Assembly (NCBI GenBank): GCA_964589285.1
Contig: CAZPSP010000151.1
Span: 1-6,073 of the forward strand
Length of the DNA stretch: 6,073 nucleotides
From: DAOUEG01 sp964589285
GTDB taxonomy: Bacteria > Chloroflexota > Dehalococcoidia > Dehalococcoidales > RBG-16-60-22
Reading direction: 5' to 3'
Shown piece by piece: positions 1 through 6,073 of the stretch (its first letter is position 1; the number at the start of each line of letters is the position of its first letter). Made by a program: the position numbers and the translations under genes. The notes under the pieces are model-generated. The model saw only the letters and a list, made by a program, of their open reading frames with translations, was not told where the DNA came from and ran no database searches.

Positions 1-149
1 CGCTCCTCCGGTGTGTTTAGTATACGGGCGGAAGGGTGTGGCTGTCCCGTTTTCCAGTATACACCCTGAGCTTTCGTTCTCTCCAAACACGCCTTATCCG
101 TTTAATTCCGGTAGTGACCTGTTGATGCGGCCGTGATAGGGAAGGTTCC

Positions 150-178
150 TTGACATAGCTTGGTTTTCAGAGTAAGCT
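150..178 (+). promoter_or_regulatory. Candidate sigma-70 promoter (distal)
   Basis: A perfect TTGACA -35 box at 150-155 is followed after 17 bases by TAAGCT (173-178), which keeps the first, second and last bases of a TATAAT box. Transcription would start near 185 and leave a leader of about 160 bases before the lipoprotein gene. The -10 box is weak, so this is a candidate only. Confidence 0.35.
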
Positions 179-247
179 GTAGCAAAGTATTTAACAAACC
201 TAAATAAATCTTTTTAGTTAAGTACGAGCATCGGTTTCATGTAATCC

Positions 248-277
248 TTGAGATGTTTTTATCCATACAAATATTAC
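248..277 (+). promoter_or_regulatory. Candidate sigma-70 promoter (proximal)
   Basis: TTGAGA (248-253, five of six consensus bases) and TATTAC (272-277, four of six) are 18 bases apart in an AT-rich stretch. This would give a leader of about 60 bases ahead of the lipoprotein gene, a more usual length than that from the distal candidate. The sequence alone cannot decide between the two. Confidence 0.35.
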
Positions 278-344
278 TTGCGGGAGGTCTTATTGAGGAA
301 ACTCTACTGACAATCAGTTAACTAAAGAGAAGGAGCTGTTGATA

Positions 345-2036
345 ATGAAAAAACTTTTTATCATAGTCTTTGTTGTAACAATCCTCTCCACGCTCTTCAT
401 TGGCGGATGTGGCGATTCTGAAGAACCGACAACAACATCTGCCCAACCAACGTCCTCGACCCAACCTACCTCTTCTACTTCTAGCCAACCAACGTCCTCA
501 ACCCAACCCACCTCTTCCACCCAGCCAACAACCTCAACCCAGCCGACCGTCAAAGACCTCTTTCCTGTGGAAGGCAACCCGGTTCACGGCGGCATACTGC
601 GGGTGATCGATAACTCCGGACCCCAGGTCCTCGGCTATCTACCGGAGATGGGACCCTGGGACGAGGGCGACATGCTGTATACCACAGAAAAGTTGCTTGA
701 GTATAACGCTGAACATCAATTGATCCCGTTTCTTGCCGAAACTTATGAGGTGGATGTAGACAACCTTGTCGCGACATTCAAACTGCGGAAAGGTATCAAG
801 TTCCATGATGGATCAGATTTCAACGCCGAAGCAGCGGCATGGAATTTGAACCTGTACTGGAGCACTCACCGGATGATGTTCTCCGACAGTGTAGCAGGCA
901 TCGAAGTTATCGATGATTATACCGTCGAGGTTAAGCTGCTGGACTACAACAACATGATGGATTTTGCTATCGGCTGGTTGCCGATGTTCTCCAAAGAAGC
1001 CTGGGATAAGGCCGGCACTACCGATGAAGAACGCATCAAGTGGGCAAGGGCCAACCCCGTGACAACCGGCCCATTCATCCTCAAAGAGTACAAGCGTGAT
1101 GACCACATGACATGGGTGAAGAACGAAAACTACTGGCAGGAAGGGAAACCATACCTGGATGGTGTCGAGGTCCAGTTTATTCCTGACAGCGTAACCGCCT
1201 CGGCAATGATGCAGGCGGGCCAGGGTGACATGTGGACAAGTGTACCGATACGAGACCAGCTGGATCTGGAAAAGAAGGGGTTCGTCAGACAGGAAGCAGC
1301 GCTGGGTTATCCGACCGCTGTATTCTTCGATATGCTTAACCATCCCGATTCCATGTTCCATGACTTAAGGATTCGCGAAGCCATGGAATATGCACTGGAC
1401 AGGCCATCGATCACACAGGCCCTTACTTTCGGCTACGGAACACCTCTCCTTTCCCTGCAGAGTCCGAAAGCCTGGGGGTATGACCCTGAGTATGAAGGCC
1501 GCCCGTATAATCCGGACAAGGCGAGGGAGTTGTTAGCCGAAGCAGGCTATCCGGATGGTTTCAAAACCACAATGCTCGTGCAATCCGGTAATGAAGACCT
1601 GGCCGAAGCGGTGAGGGGAGACCTCGCGGCGGTTGGCATCGACATAGAACTGGATATTGCCGACGCGGGCCGGTTCTTTTCCCAGGTCTGGGTGGAAGGC
1701 TGGGACAATCTTTGTCTGTTCTCATCCGGCTCGGATCCTGATCCGCTTATGGCGATACTCGTCATGTGGGGCCCGCATCCTATGAACCTGGTGGCCGGTT
1801 TCCTGCGGTCGCCCGAGCTACTGGAATTAGGTCATGAAGCCCTCAAGCAATACGACATCGAGGGCAAGAAGCTGTACGCGAAAAAAATGGTGCGGCAAAT
1901 AGCCGATGAAGTCGCCTTACTCCCGATATATGAAATGTCGGTCGGCTATATCATTCGACCCTACGTCCATACCACCTACCTCTCCGAGATGTCTGTATGC
2001 AGGCGCGTCTACAACGAGTGGATGGATGAGCATTAG
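345..2036 (+). CDS. ABC transporter substrate-binding lipoprotein, family 5 (peptide/nickel type)
   Basis: Extracytoplasmic solute-binding protein (SBP_bac_5 family) that captures the ligand and delivers it to the permeases. The start at ATG 345 is chosen because AAGGAG (330-335) lies nine bases upstream; the in-frame TTG at 339 is too close to it. The 563-residue product begins with a lysine-rich, hydrophobic signal peptide ending in a lipobox (FIGGC, Cys22), so it should be a membrane-anchored lipoprotein. Residues 28-68 are a Thr/Ser/Gln/Pro linker. The binding domain starts at GGILR (82-86) and shows family hallmarks: RKGIKFHDG (148-156), TGPF (241-244), an Ala-Leu-Asp-Arg helix near 350-353, and a closing LLPIYE segment. 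Length is normal and the gene is intact. It is followed by a hairpin, then cupin, DUF169 and permease genes on the same strand. The ligand cannot be read from sequence: family members bind peptides, nickel complexes, sugars or opines. Confidence 0.95.
   Translation: MKKLFIIVFVVTILSTLFIGGCGDSEEPTTTSAQPTSSTQPTSSTSSQPTSSTQPTSSTQPTTSTQPTVKDLFPVEGNPVHGGILRVIDNSGPQVLGYLPEMGPWDEGDMLYTTEKLLEYNAEHQLIPFLAETYEVDVDNLVATFKLRKGIKFHDGSDFNAEAAAWNLNLYWSTHRMMFSDSVAGIEVIDDYTVEVKLLDYNNMMDFAIGWLPMFSKEAWDKAGTTDEERIKWARANPVTTGPFILKEYKRDDHMTWVKNENYWQEGKPYLDGVEVQFIPDSVTASAMMQAGQGDMWTSVPIRDQLDLEKKGFVRQEAALGYPTAVFFDMLNHPDSMFHDLRIREAMEYALDRPSITQALTFGYGTPLLSLQSPKAWGYDPEYEGRPYNPDKARELLAEAGYPDGFKTTMLVQSGNEDLAEAVRGDLAAVGIDIELDIADAGRFFSQVWVEGWDNLCLFSSGSDPDPLMAILVMWGPHPMNLVAGFLRSPELLELGHEALKQYDIEGKKLYAKKMVRQIADEVALLPIYEMSVGYIIRPYVHTTYLSEMSVCRRVYNEWMDEH
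444..548 (+). repeat. Imperfect 18-base tandem repeat coding the Thr/Ser/Gln/Pro linker
   Basis: Within the lipoprotein gene, the hexapeptide QPTSST occurs four times (residues 34-39, 40-45, 48-53, 54-59), followed by a QPTTST variant (60-65) and a partial copy. At DNA level a 15-base block at 443-457 recurs exactly at 485-499, 42 bases on. The encoded stretch is a flexible spacer between the lipid anchor and the binding domain. Such repeats can vary in copy number between strains by slippage. Confidence 0.85.
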
Positions 2037-2068
2037 TACTGAACTGACAAACCAATAAGGTAACAACC

Positions 2069-2141
2069 ACCAGCAACCGGGCAAATCTGCTTGCAAACCG
2101 GTAGCACTGGATGCCCGGTTGCTGGTTACAGGGTGTTTTTT
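2069..2141 (+). terminator. Strong hairpin with T-run after the lipoprotein gene
   Basis: A perfect 15-bp stem (2069-2083 with 2112-2126) encloses a 28-base loop, and a run of six T lies at 2136-2141. The T-run starts nine bases after the stem, farther than in a textbook intrinsic terminator, so termination may be partial. Hairpins in this position often stabilise the binding-protein message and reduce transcription of the downstream genes, which would match the need for more binding protein than permease. The loop contains a near copy of part of the 5' arm (GCAAACCGG at 2093-2101 against GCAACCGG at 2073-2080). Confidence 0.75.
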
Positions 2142-2222
2142 AGGCGTCAAAATAAGCTGGTATTCCCGTCGTCCCAATAAATAAACCAATAGTGTCAGCA
2201 GCAAAGTTATAAGGAGTGTATG

Positions 2223-2651
2223 ATGGCTGAAACAAAGTATGGTAAGTACGTATTGACTGAACCGCATGCCAAGATGTGGCCCAAAGTGCCCATTTACGTA
2301 GACGGAACCTTGAACGAGGGAATAACTCTGGACATCGCCTTCGATGTCCGCACGGAACCCGGTAAGGATGACCACGAAGCGCACAAACATACCGTTGACG
2401 AGTATCTCTTCTTCCTTGGAGGGGATGCTACGAACTATATAGATTTCCAGGCAGAAGTAGAATTATGCCTGGGATGGGGTGAAGACCAGGAAAAACACAT
2501 CATTAATAAGGCATCTTTTGTTTACATCCCGGCGGGATTAGTTCACTTGCCATGGGAATTCAAGCGTGTAGATAAACCCATTATGATCGGGCATATCCTG
2601 GTGGCGCCTAATTTCACGAAGGACAATACCCAGTCAGCAGAACCGGTTTAA
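2223..2651 (+). CDS. Small single-domain cupin, likely metal-binding
   Basis: A 142-residue cytoplasmic protein with no signal peptide or membrane segment. The first cupin motif is visible as HKH followed by TVDE (His54, His56, Glu60) with Gly66-Gly67 closing the strand. The second motif is PAGLVH (103-108) with His108. Together these give the usual three-His, one-Glu metal site, so it could be an enzyme (isomerase, dioxygenase, decarboxylase) or a ligand-binding protein; the fold does not tell which. AAGGAG at 2211-2216 is six bases from ATG 2223 but only three from the overlapping ATG at 2220, so 2223 is preferred. It lies after the lipoprotein terminator and before the DUF169 gene, 198 bases away. 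Its position inside a transporter cluster suggests it handles the imported compound, which is inference. Confidence 0.8.
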   Translation: MAETKYGKYVLTEPHAKMWPKVPIYVDGTLNEGITLDIAFDVRTEPGKDDHEAHKHTVDEYLFFLGGDATNYIDFQAEVELCLGWGEDQEKHIINKASFVYIPAGLVHLPWEFKRVDKPIMIGHILVAPNFTKDNTQSAEPV

Positions 2652-2849
2652 TTCTTGTTCATTACTGGTCGCTCTGCGAAGTGACGAGGAGGCAAGCTGA
2701 GGCCATTAGTTTTTCCTGCGTTCGCCGAGACAAGCATCGGTGTTACCGGCCTGGCACTATCTGAATAATGGTGTTTCAGCCGAACCAGAAAGAGAATGCG
2801 GCCCCTAGTAAGAGACGCAAGCTTTGCTATTAATTACAGGGAGTGAATC
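2652..2849. other. Intergenic spacer with small hairpins, possibly repeat-derived
   Basis: No gene is seen. The stretch contains several short hairpins: 2668-2673 with 2680-2685 (six pairs, one G-T), 2738-2741 with 2745-2748, and 2817-2820 with 2824-2827. None is followed by a T-run, so no terminator is called. The ribosome binding site of the next gene (AGGGAG, 2838-2843) closes the spacer. The purine-rich block around 2671-2700 resembles dispersed intergenic repeats of environmental genomes, but a single copy here cannot show that. Confidence 0.4.
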
Positions 2850-3602
2850 ATGGTGCAATCATCACGGGATTATTCCATACTGAAAAAGTTCGAATTTACT
2901 TACAAACCGATAGGGCTCAAGTTTCTTCTGAACAAGCCGGACGGCATAGAAAAACTGCAAAAAGCGTTCCCAATCTGCCAGATGTTCCGGGAAGCCCAGG
3001 ATATGCACCCGTTCTACGCCAGCGAGGATAACTTTGCGTGTGTGGACCGGATGCTGCTCGGTTTCGTTGAGCCTGATCCAGCGATGGAAAGCGGGCAGAT
3101 AGGCGCCAAGGAGCGTATCTACCGGGATGCGAGAGCTAACCGGAGAATTTACCAGTACATACAGAAGGTTCCAGCGGGCACGGTAAGACATGTGGCTTTC
3201 TTCCCTATCGATGAGGCCCCGTTCGACCCTGATGTCCTGGTGATAACCGCCCGTCCGGACCAGGCGGAAATACTGCTGAGGGCACTGAGCTATTCGACCG
3301 GTAAACCATTGACGACGATGGTCACACCGGTGCTCATGTGCGCCTGGGTTTTTTTCTACCCGTTTATGACCGGTAATCTGAACTATACGATCACCGGCTT
3401 GGGGTATGGTATGAAGAGTAAGAAACTGTTTCCGGATGGACTCGTGCTGATTTCCATACCGTATGATCTCACTCTGATGCTATTAGACAACCTGGCCGAG
3501 ATGGACTGGGTCTTGCCGATGTTTACTATGGCAGATCAGGAAAAACGACCTTTCGCCGCGAAAATCATGGAAGAAATAAGTCGAGAGTATAAGAATGGAT
3601 GA
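2850..3602 (+). CDS. DUF169 family protein
   Basis: A 250-residue soluble protein matching the pattern of the uncharacterised DUF169 family (COG2043), which is common in archaea and anaerobic bacteria; its biochemical role is unknown. The N-terminal half shows KPIGLKFL (19-26), a Cys43 followed by a short helix, FYAS (55-58), and Cys64 before a Leu-Gly segment. The C-terminal half has a DVLVITARPDQAE strand-turn near 128-140, then a helix, and Cys164 before a Gly-rich ITGLGYGMK segment and a Pro-Asp-Gly. The conserved cysteines could bind metal or a cofactor, which I cannot confirm. ATG 2850 sits six bases after AGGGAG (2838-2843). It is likely co-transcribed with the cupin upstream and the permeases downstream. 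Family length is typical and the frame is intact. Confidence 0.85.
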   Translation: MVQSSRDYSILKKFEFTYKPIGLKFLLNKPDGIEKLQKAFPICQMFREAQDMHPFYASEDNFACVDRMLLGFVEPDPAMESGQIGAKERIYRDARANRRIYQYIQKVPAGTVRHVAFFPIDEAPFDPDVLVITARPDQAEILLRALSYSTGKPLTTMVTPVLMCAWVFFYPFMTGNLNYTITGLGYGMKSKKLFPDGLVLISIPYDLTLMLLDNLAEMDWVLPMFTMADQEKRPFAAKIMEEISREYKNG

Positions 3603-3880
3603 TGCCATTGTGTATAAAGAGTAATCCAACAGAACGGAGCGGCGCGGAGCTTGGAGTTCGGTGCCGGCAGCAAACCACTGACCGTATGAGTTTCCGCGTT
3701 TGGTCCTCTCCGGGAGCGAAGGCGGGAAAGGAGCGCAGAAACAGGTTTTACGCTTTCTGAGTTGAAAGGGGAAGCCTGGGCGAAATGCGTACAGACCGCG
3801 GGTTCCCCGATGATGACGATTCTGGATAAAGGGAATTCGCCATCGAAGCTGAGTTTAAAGTAGTGGCTGAGGTTTAGCAA
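3603..3880. other. Unexplained spacer: gene remnant or structured element
   Basis: This 278-base gap is unusually long for the inside of a transporter operon. On the + strand an ATG at 3602, overlapping the DUF169 stop, opens 52 codons ending at TGA 3758-3760, rich in Arg and Ser. A second frame is open from 3690 to TAG 3861-3863 and its end reads like protein (ELKGEAWAKCVQTAGSP, then MMTILDKGNSPSKLSLK). The - strand is also open right across, from 3880 into the DUF169 gene. Pairable arms exist: 3768-3776 with 3800-3808 (eight of nine), 3736-3741 with 3754-3759, and 3808-3812 with 3841-3845. A shifted or degraded gene fragment, a piece of a group II intron-like element, or a structured leader are all possible. 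The permease ribosome binding site (TGAGG, 3868-3872) lies at its end. Confidence 0.4.
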
Positions 3881-4840
3881 ATGTCCACCTATATTATTCG
3901 GCGTTTATCACTGGCAATCGCGATTATTTTCTTAGTTACATTGCTCATCTTTTTTATCATTCGGTTGCTTCCCGGGGACCCGCTGATCATTTATCTGGGA
4001 CAACAGGCCACTTCAGGAACTATTTCCATGGAGGAGCTCGAACGTCTCCGTATAGAATATGGCCTGAACAAACCGGTTATCATACAGTATTTCAACTGGC
4101 TTGGGGACCTTTTTCAGGGAGACCTCGGCCAGTCCATCTATTATCACGAAGACGTAGGGGTGCTGCTGGGAGAGCGGTTCCCTGTCACGTTGCATCTTGG
4201 GATAGTCTCCATACTATTCAGCAATGCTATAGGCATCACCATGGGCGTGCTCGCGGCTATTCGGCGCGGCACGTGGTTGGACACAATCGTTACTTCCCTT
4301 GCGTACATCGGCGTCAGCGTTCCCGTGTTCTGGCTTGGTATATTACTGATTTATGCATTAGGACTTCAGTTGGGATGGCTTCCGATCGCCAGTTACACGT
4401 CACCTTTTGATGATTTCTGGTTGAGTACGCAAAAGATAATCATGCCGGTAATCTGTCTTTCTCTCGGAAGTCTGGCAATAGCCGCCCGTATGATGCGTTC
4501 CAGTATGCTCGAGACCATCAGTCAGGATTATATCCGTACCGCGTGGTCCAAAGGGCTGCGAGAACGGGCGGTCATAATGAAACATGCACTGAAGAACAGT
4601 CTCATCCCCATGATCACACTAATCGGTATCGGCGTGGGCACTGTTTTTGGTGGATCGGTGCTCATCGAGACTGTTTTTGCTATTCCCGGTGTAGGAAGGT
4701 TAGTGGTTGACAGTCTTTTTGCGCAGGACTATGTGGTTATTCAATCCGGTACACTCATCATTTCTGTAATAATCATACTGGTTAATCTGTTAGTCGATAT
4801 TTCCTACGGATGGCTTGACCCCAGGATCCGGTACGGCTAG
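3881..4840 (+). CDS. dppB: ABC transporter permease, DppB/OppB type
   Basis: A 319-residue inner-membrane subunit of a peptide/nickel-type importer, which pairs with the DppC-type protein to form the channel. It opens with the family signature: Ile-Ile-Arg-Arg, a hydrophobic first membrane segment (about 9-29) and RLLPGDP. Next comes EYGLNKPVIIQYFNWL and then GDLGQS on the outer side. Later hydrophobic segments fit the usual six-helix layout. The cytoplasmic EAA loop that docks the ATPase is intact at 216-243 (DYIRTAWSKG through NSLIP), and the protein ends in LDPRIRYG as expected. The start at ATG 3881 follows TGAGG at 3868-3872 with eight bases between. The next permease begins 13 bases after its stop, so the two are co-transcribed. 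The symbol is given at family level; the substrate may not be dipeptides. Confidence 0.95.
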   Translation: MSTYIIRRLSLAIAIIFLVTLLIFFIIRLLPGDPLIIYLGQQATSGTISMEELERLRIEYGLNKPVIIQYFNWLGDLFQGDLGQSIYYHEDVGVLLGERFPVTLHLGIVSILFSNAIGITMGVLAAIRRGTWLDTIVTSLAYIGVSVPVFWLGILLIYALGLQLGWLPIASYTSPFDDFWLSTQKIIMPVICLSLGSLAIAARMMRSSMLETISQDYIRTAWSKGLRERAVIMKHALKNSLIPMITLIGIGVGTVFGGSVLIETVFAIPGVGRLVVDSLFAQDYVVIQSGTLIISVIIILVNLLVDISYGWLDPRIRYG

Positions 4841-4853
4841 GAGAAACACATTG

Positions 4854-5753
4854 ATGAACTCAGGTAAAACCGACACATTTGAAAGCTTTGAAGAGAGTCC
4901 GCCACGTATCAGCGAGTGGCAACGTTTCTGGAGAATTTTCCTTCAGAGGAAGATAGTTCTGTTTGGTCTCGTTGTTTTAGCGTTGCTGGTGATATCAGCT
5001 ATATTTGCTGAGTTTCTGGCGCCTTATGACCCGTATGTGAATAACATGAAAGAATCGCTGCAGCAGCCGAGCAGCGCACATCTGCTAGGAACCGATCTTC
5101 ACGGTCGAGATACTCTAAGCCGTCTCATTTTCGGTGCAAGAACGGCGCTTTTGGTCGGTTTCGTGACGACATTGATCGCTGCTGTCAGCGGCACTATACT
5201 CGGCATCATTGCCGGCTTCTTCGGGGGTGTCCCGGGTGCAATTATCATGAGGTTCATGGATGCCCTCATGGGGTTTCCTATGCTGCTCCTGGCGCTGATA
5301 CTATCGGCGGTTCTCGGCGGCGGCATCCAGAATGTGATTCTCGCCCTTGGTGTAGCTATGGTACCGGGATACTGCAGGGTCATGAACGGGATGACACTCA
5401 GCCTGAAAGAGAATGATTATGTGCTCGCTGAGAAATCCATGGGCGCCAACAACTGGCGTATAATGTTACGCCATATTTTACCGAACTCGCTGGCGCCTAT
5501 TCTTGTATTATCGACGGCACAACTTGGCATGGTTATTCTTGCCGAAGCCGGACTCAGTTTCCTCGGTATCGGGATCAAACCTCCGGGAGCAGCCTGGGGA
5601 GCCATGGTCAATGCCGGCTATAAGTATCTGATACCCAATCCGGTGCTCTCGTTTGCTCCGGGGCTGGCTATCATGCTGGTCGTTTTCGCATTTCAGCTCG
5701 TGGGGGACGGCCTGAGGGATTCCCTGGACCCCAGGCTCAGGGGCTTACTCTAG
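4854..5753 (+). CDS. dppC: ABC transporter permease, DppC/OppC type
   Basis: A 299-residue partner permease. A charged cytoplasmic N-terminus leads into the OppC-type first membrane helix (about 34-54). The signature LGTDLHGRD (78-86) followed by LSRLIFGART is present, then the BPD transporter domain with further hydrophobic helices. The EAA loop is intact at 188-215 (DYVLAEKSMGANNW through PNSLAP), followed by AEAGLSFLG and the terminal LDPRLRGLL. AGGAG at 4839-4843, overlapping the preceding stop codon, is ten bases from ATG 4854 and seven from an adjacent in-frame TTG at 4851, so initiation at TTG is possible and would add one residue. A longer in-frame TTG at 4815 lies upstream of this ribosome binding site and is unlikely. 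No ATPase gene follows; a terminator hairpin comes 37 bases after the stop. Substrate is unknown. Confidence 0.95.
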   Translation: MNSGKTDTFESFEESPPRISEWQRFWRIFLQRKIVLFGLVVLALLVISAIFAEFLAPYDPYVNNMKESLQQPSSAHLLGTDLHGRDTLSRLIFGARTALLVGFVTTLIAAVSGTILGIIAGFFGGVPGAIIMRFMDALMGFPMLLLALILSAVLGGGIQNVILALGVAMVPGYCRVMNGMTLSLKENDYVLAEKSMGANNWRIMLRHILPNSLAPILVLSTAQLGMVILAEAGLSFLGIGIKPPGAAWGAMVNAGYKYLIPNPVLSFAPGLAIMLVVFAFQLVGDGLRDSLDPRLRGLL

Positions 5754-5790
5754 CAGGTCAAGTCGTTCAGCGGTTCGTGAGGTAGCCAAA

Positions 5791-5823
5791 TAGAAAACCA
5801 CCCGAAAACCGGGTGGTTTTCTA
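5791..5823 (+). terminator. Intrinsic terminator after the permease genes, probably bidirectional
   Basis: A perfect 14-bp stem (5791-5804 with 5810-5823) with a five-base loop. Its core is CCACCCG with CGGGTGG, flanked by A4 on the 5' side and T4 on the 3' side, so a U-rich tail forms on transcripts of either strand. It lies 37 bases after the second permease and between it and the converging - strand frame at the right edge, as expected for a shared terminator. Confidence 0.85.
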
Positions 5824-5956
5824 GCCACGAATCAGCTTTGAAAATGGTATGCCGTGCATGTCAAAATCAAGAACTTTTAAAGCCGAATTTGACCAGAATA
5901 TATAGAGGACCATAATCGGCAGTACCGTATAACTTCGTAACTATTTGAGGTTACAT
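5824..5956. other. Intergenic gap between converging genes
   Basis: AT-rich, with no gene seen. A weak five-base hairpin (5937-5941 with 5950-5954) lies just beyond the stop of the - strand frame and has no T-run. Confidence 0.5.
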
Positions 5957-6073
5957 TCATTTCTCGGGGTCTTTTCCAAGTTCATGAAGGTTCTTTTTCA
6001 CTCTTTCATACAATATCAACATAGTCCTGCCGGGATTCCGGCCTGCCATTGTTAATATATCAATCTCTCCTTC
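5957..6073 (-). CDS. Partial CDS: C-terminus of an unrecognised protein, running off the right edge
   Basis: Read on the - strand, the frame is open from the window edge for 38 codons to TGA at 5957-5959. The visible end is MAGRNPGRTMLILYERV followed by a Lys/Glu-rich tail ending in ELGKDPEK. The mixture of hydrophobic, Arg-rich and charged helical residues looks protein-like. The internal Met at 6047-6049 has a GGAG too far upstream (17 bases) to act as its ribosome binding site, so this is more likely the tail of a longer gene than a 30-residue protein. The bidirectional terminator at 5791-5823 would serve it. I do not recognise the family and give no function. With 38 open codons, chance is not excluded. 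Confidence 0.5.
   Translation of the reverse strand, partial: EGEIDILTMAGRNPGRTMLILYERVKKNLHELGKDPEK

Larger units (their letters stand above)
1..338. other. Upstream non-coding region
   Basis: No supported gene lies in these bases. The left part (10-93) holds a nested inverted repeat: 10-18 can pair with 85-93 (one G-T pair), enclosing 33-40 with 60-67 (one G-T pair). The palindrome AGTATAC occurs twice, at 19-25 and 56-62. The right part (about 180-290) is AT-rich and contains candidate promoters for the lipoprotein gene. No T-run follows the inverted repeat, so it is not a clear terminator of an upstream gene. Confidence 0.5.

Noticed and set aside
314..577. - strand frame with repeated Val-Gly-Trp-Val-Glu units
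   Set aside because: It is the antisense of the Thr/Ser/Gln/Pro linker repeats in the lipoprotein gene; the repetition is inherited from the coding strand.
813..1361. - strand frame of 182 codons inside the lipoprotein gene
   Set aside because: It lies entirely within a well-supported gene and shows no recognisable domain.
1917..2390. - strand frame of 157 codons across the lipoprotein end, hairpin and cupin start
   Set aside because: It runs through two supported genes and the terminator hairpin; its composition is not protein-like for any family I know.
3660..3830. Possible riboswitch of cobalamin or molybdenum-cofactor type in the spacer before the permeases
   Set aside because: Only short fragments such as CCACTG resemble the consensus. 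The conserved core boxes could not be found in order, so it is not called.
3536..3880. - strand frame of 114 codons covering the odd spacer
   Set aside because: It overlaps the end of the DUF169 gene and begins at the permease start, with no recognisable family. It is kept only as evidence that the spacer has few stops.
4815..4853. Longer start of the second permease at TTG 4815
   Set aside because: It would overlap the end of the first permease and lie upstream of the AGGAG that serves ATG 4854.
5929..5939. Eleven bases identical to the start of a loxP arm (ATAACTTCGTA)
   Set aside because: There is no second inverted arm at the required distance, and a match of this length can arise by chance.

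Overview
The window carries the core of one binding-protein-dependent ABC uptake system of the peptide/nickel (Dpp/Opp) family, all on the + strand. In order: a lipoprotein substrate-binding protein (345-2036), a strong hairpin/terminator (2069-2141), a small cupin (2223-2651), a DUF169 protein (2850-3602), an unexplained 278-base stretch (3603-3880), two inner-membrane permeases of DppB and DppC type (3881-4840 and 4854-5753), and a 14-bp terminator hairpin (5791-5823). At the right edge a reading frame on the - strand (5957-6073) looks like the 3' end of a converging gene that continues outside the window. The first 338 bases hold no gene I can support; they contain a nested inverted repeat and two candidate promoters.

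The likely working model is as follows. The lipoprotein captures a ligand outside the cytoplasmic membrane and delivers it to the DppB-DppC channel. The two ATPase subunits that normally power such a transporter are absent here, and the transcript appears to end just after the second permease, so the ATPases must come from elsewhere or from upstream. The cupin has an intact His-His-Glu-His metal site and, with the DUF169 protein, sits between the binding protein and the permeases. This suggests, without proving it, that they act on or sense the transported compound.

The organism is bacterial, with roughly balanced base composition and good AGGAG-type ribosome binding sites. A lipoprotein with a long Thr/Ser/Gln/Pro linker next to a DUF169 protein and a cupin fits an anaerobic environmental lineage, for example Dehalococcoidia (Chloroflexota). 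That is an impression from gene style and not from any marker gene.

Most of the window is ordinary transporter sequence. The parts that merit a second look are the stretch at 3603-3880, which is open in several frames and looks like a remnant or a structured element, the ATPase-less gene set with cupin and DUF169, and the partial gene on the - strand at the right edge.
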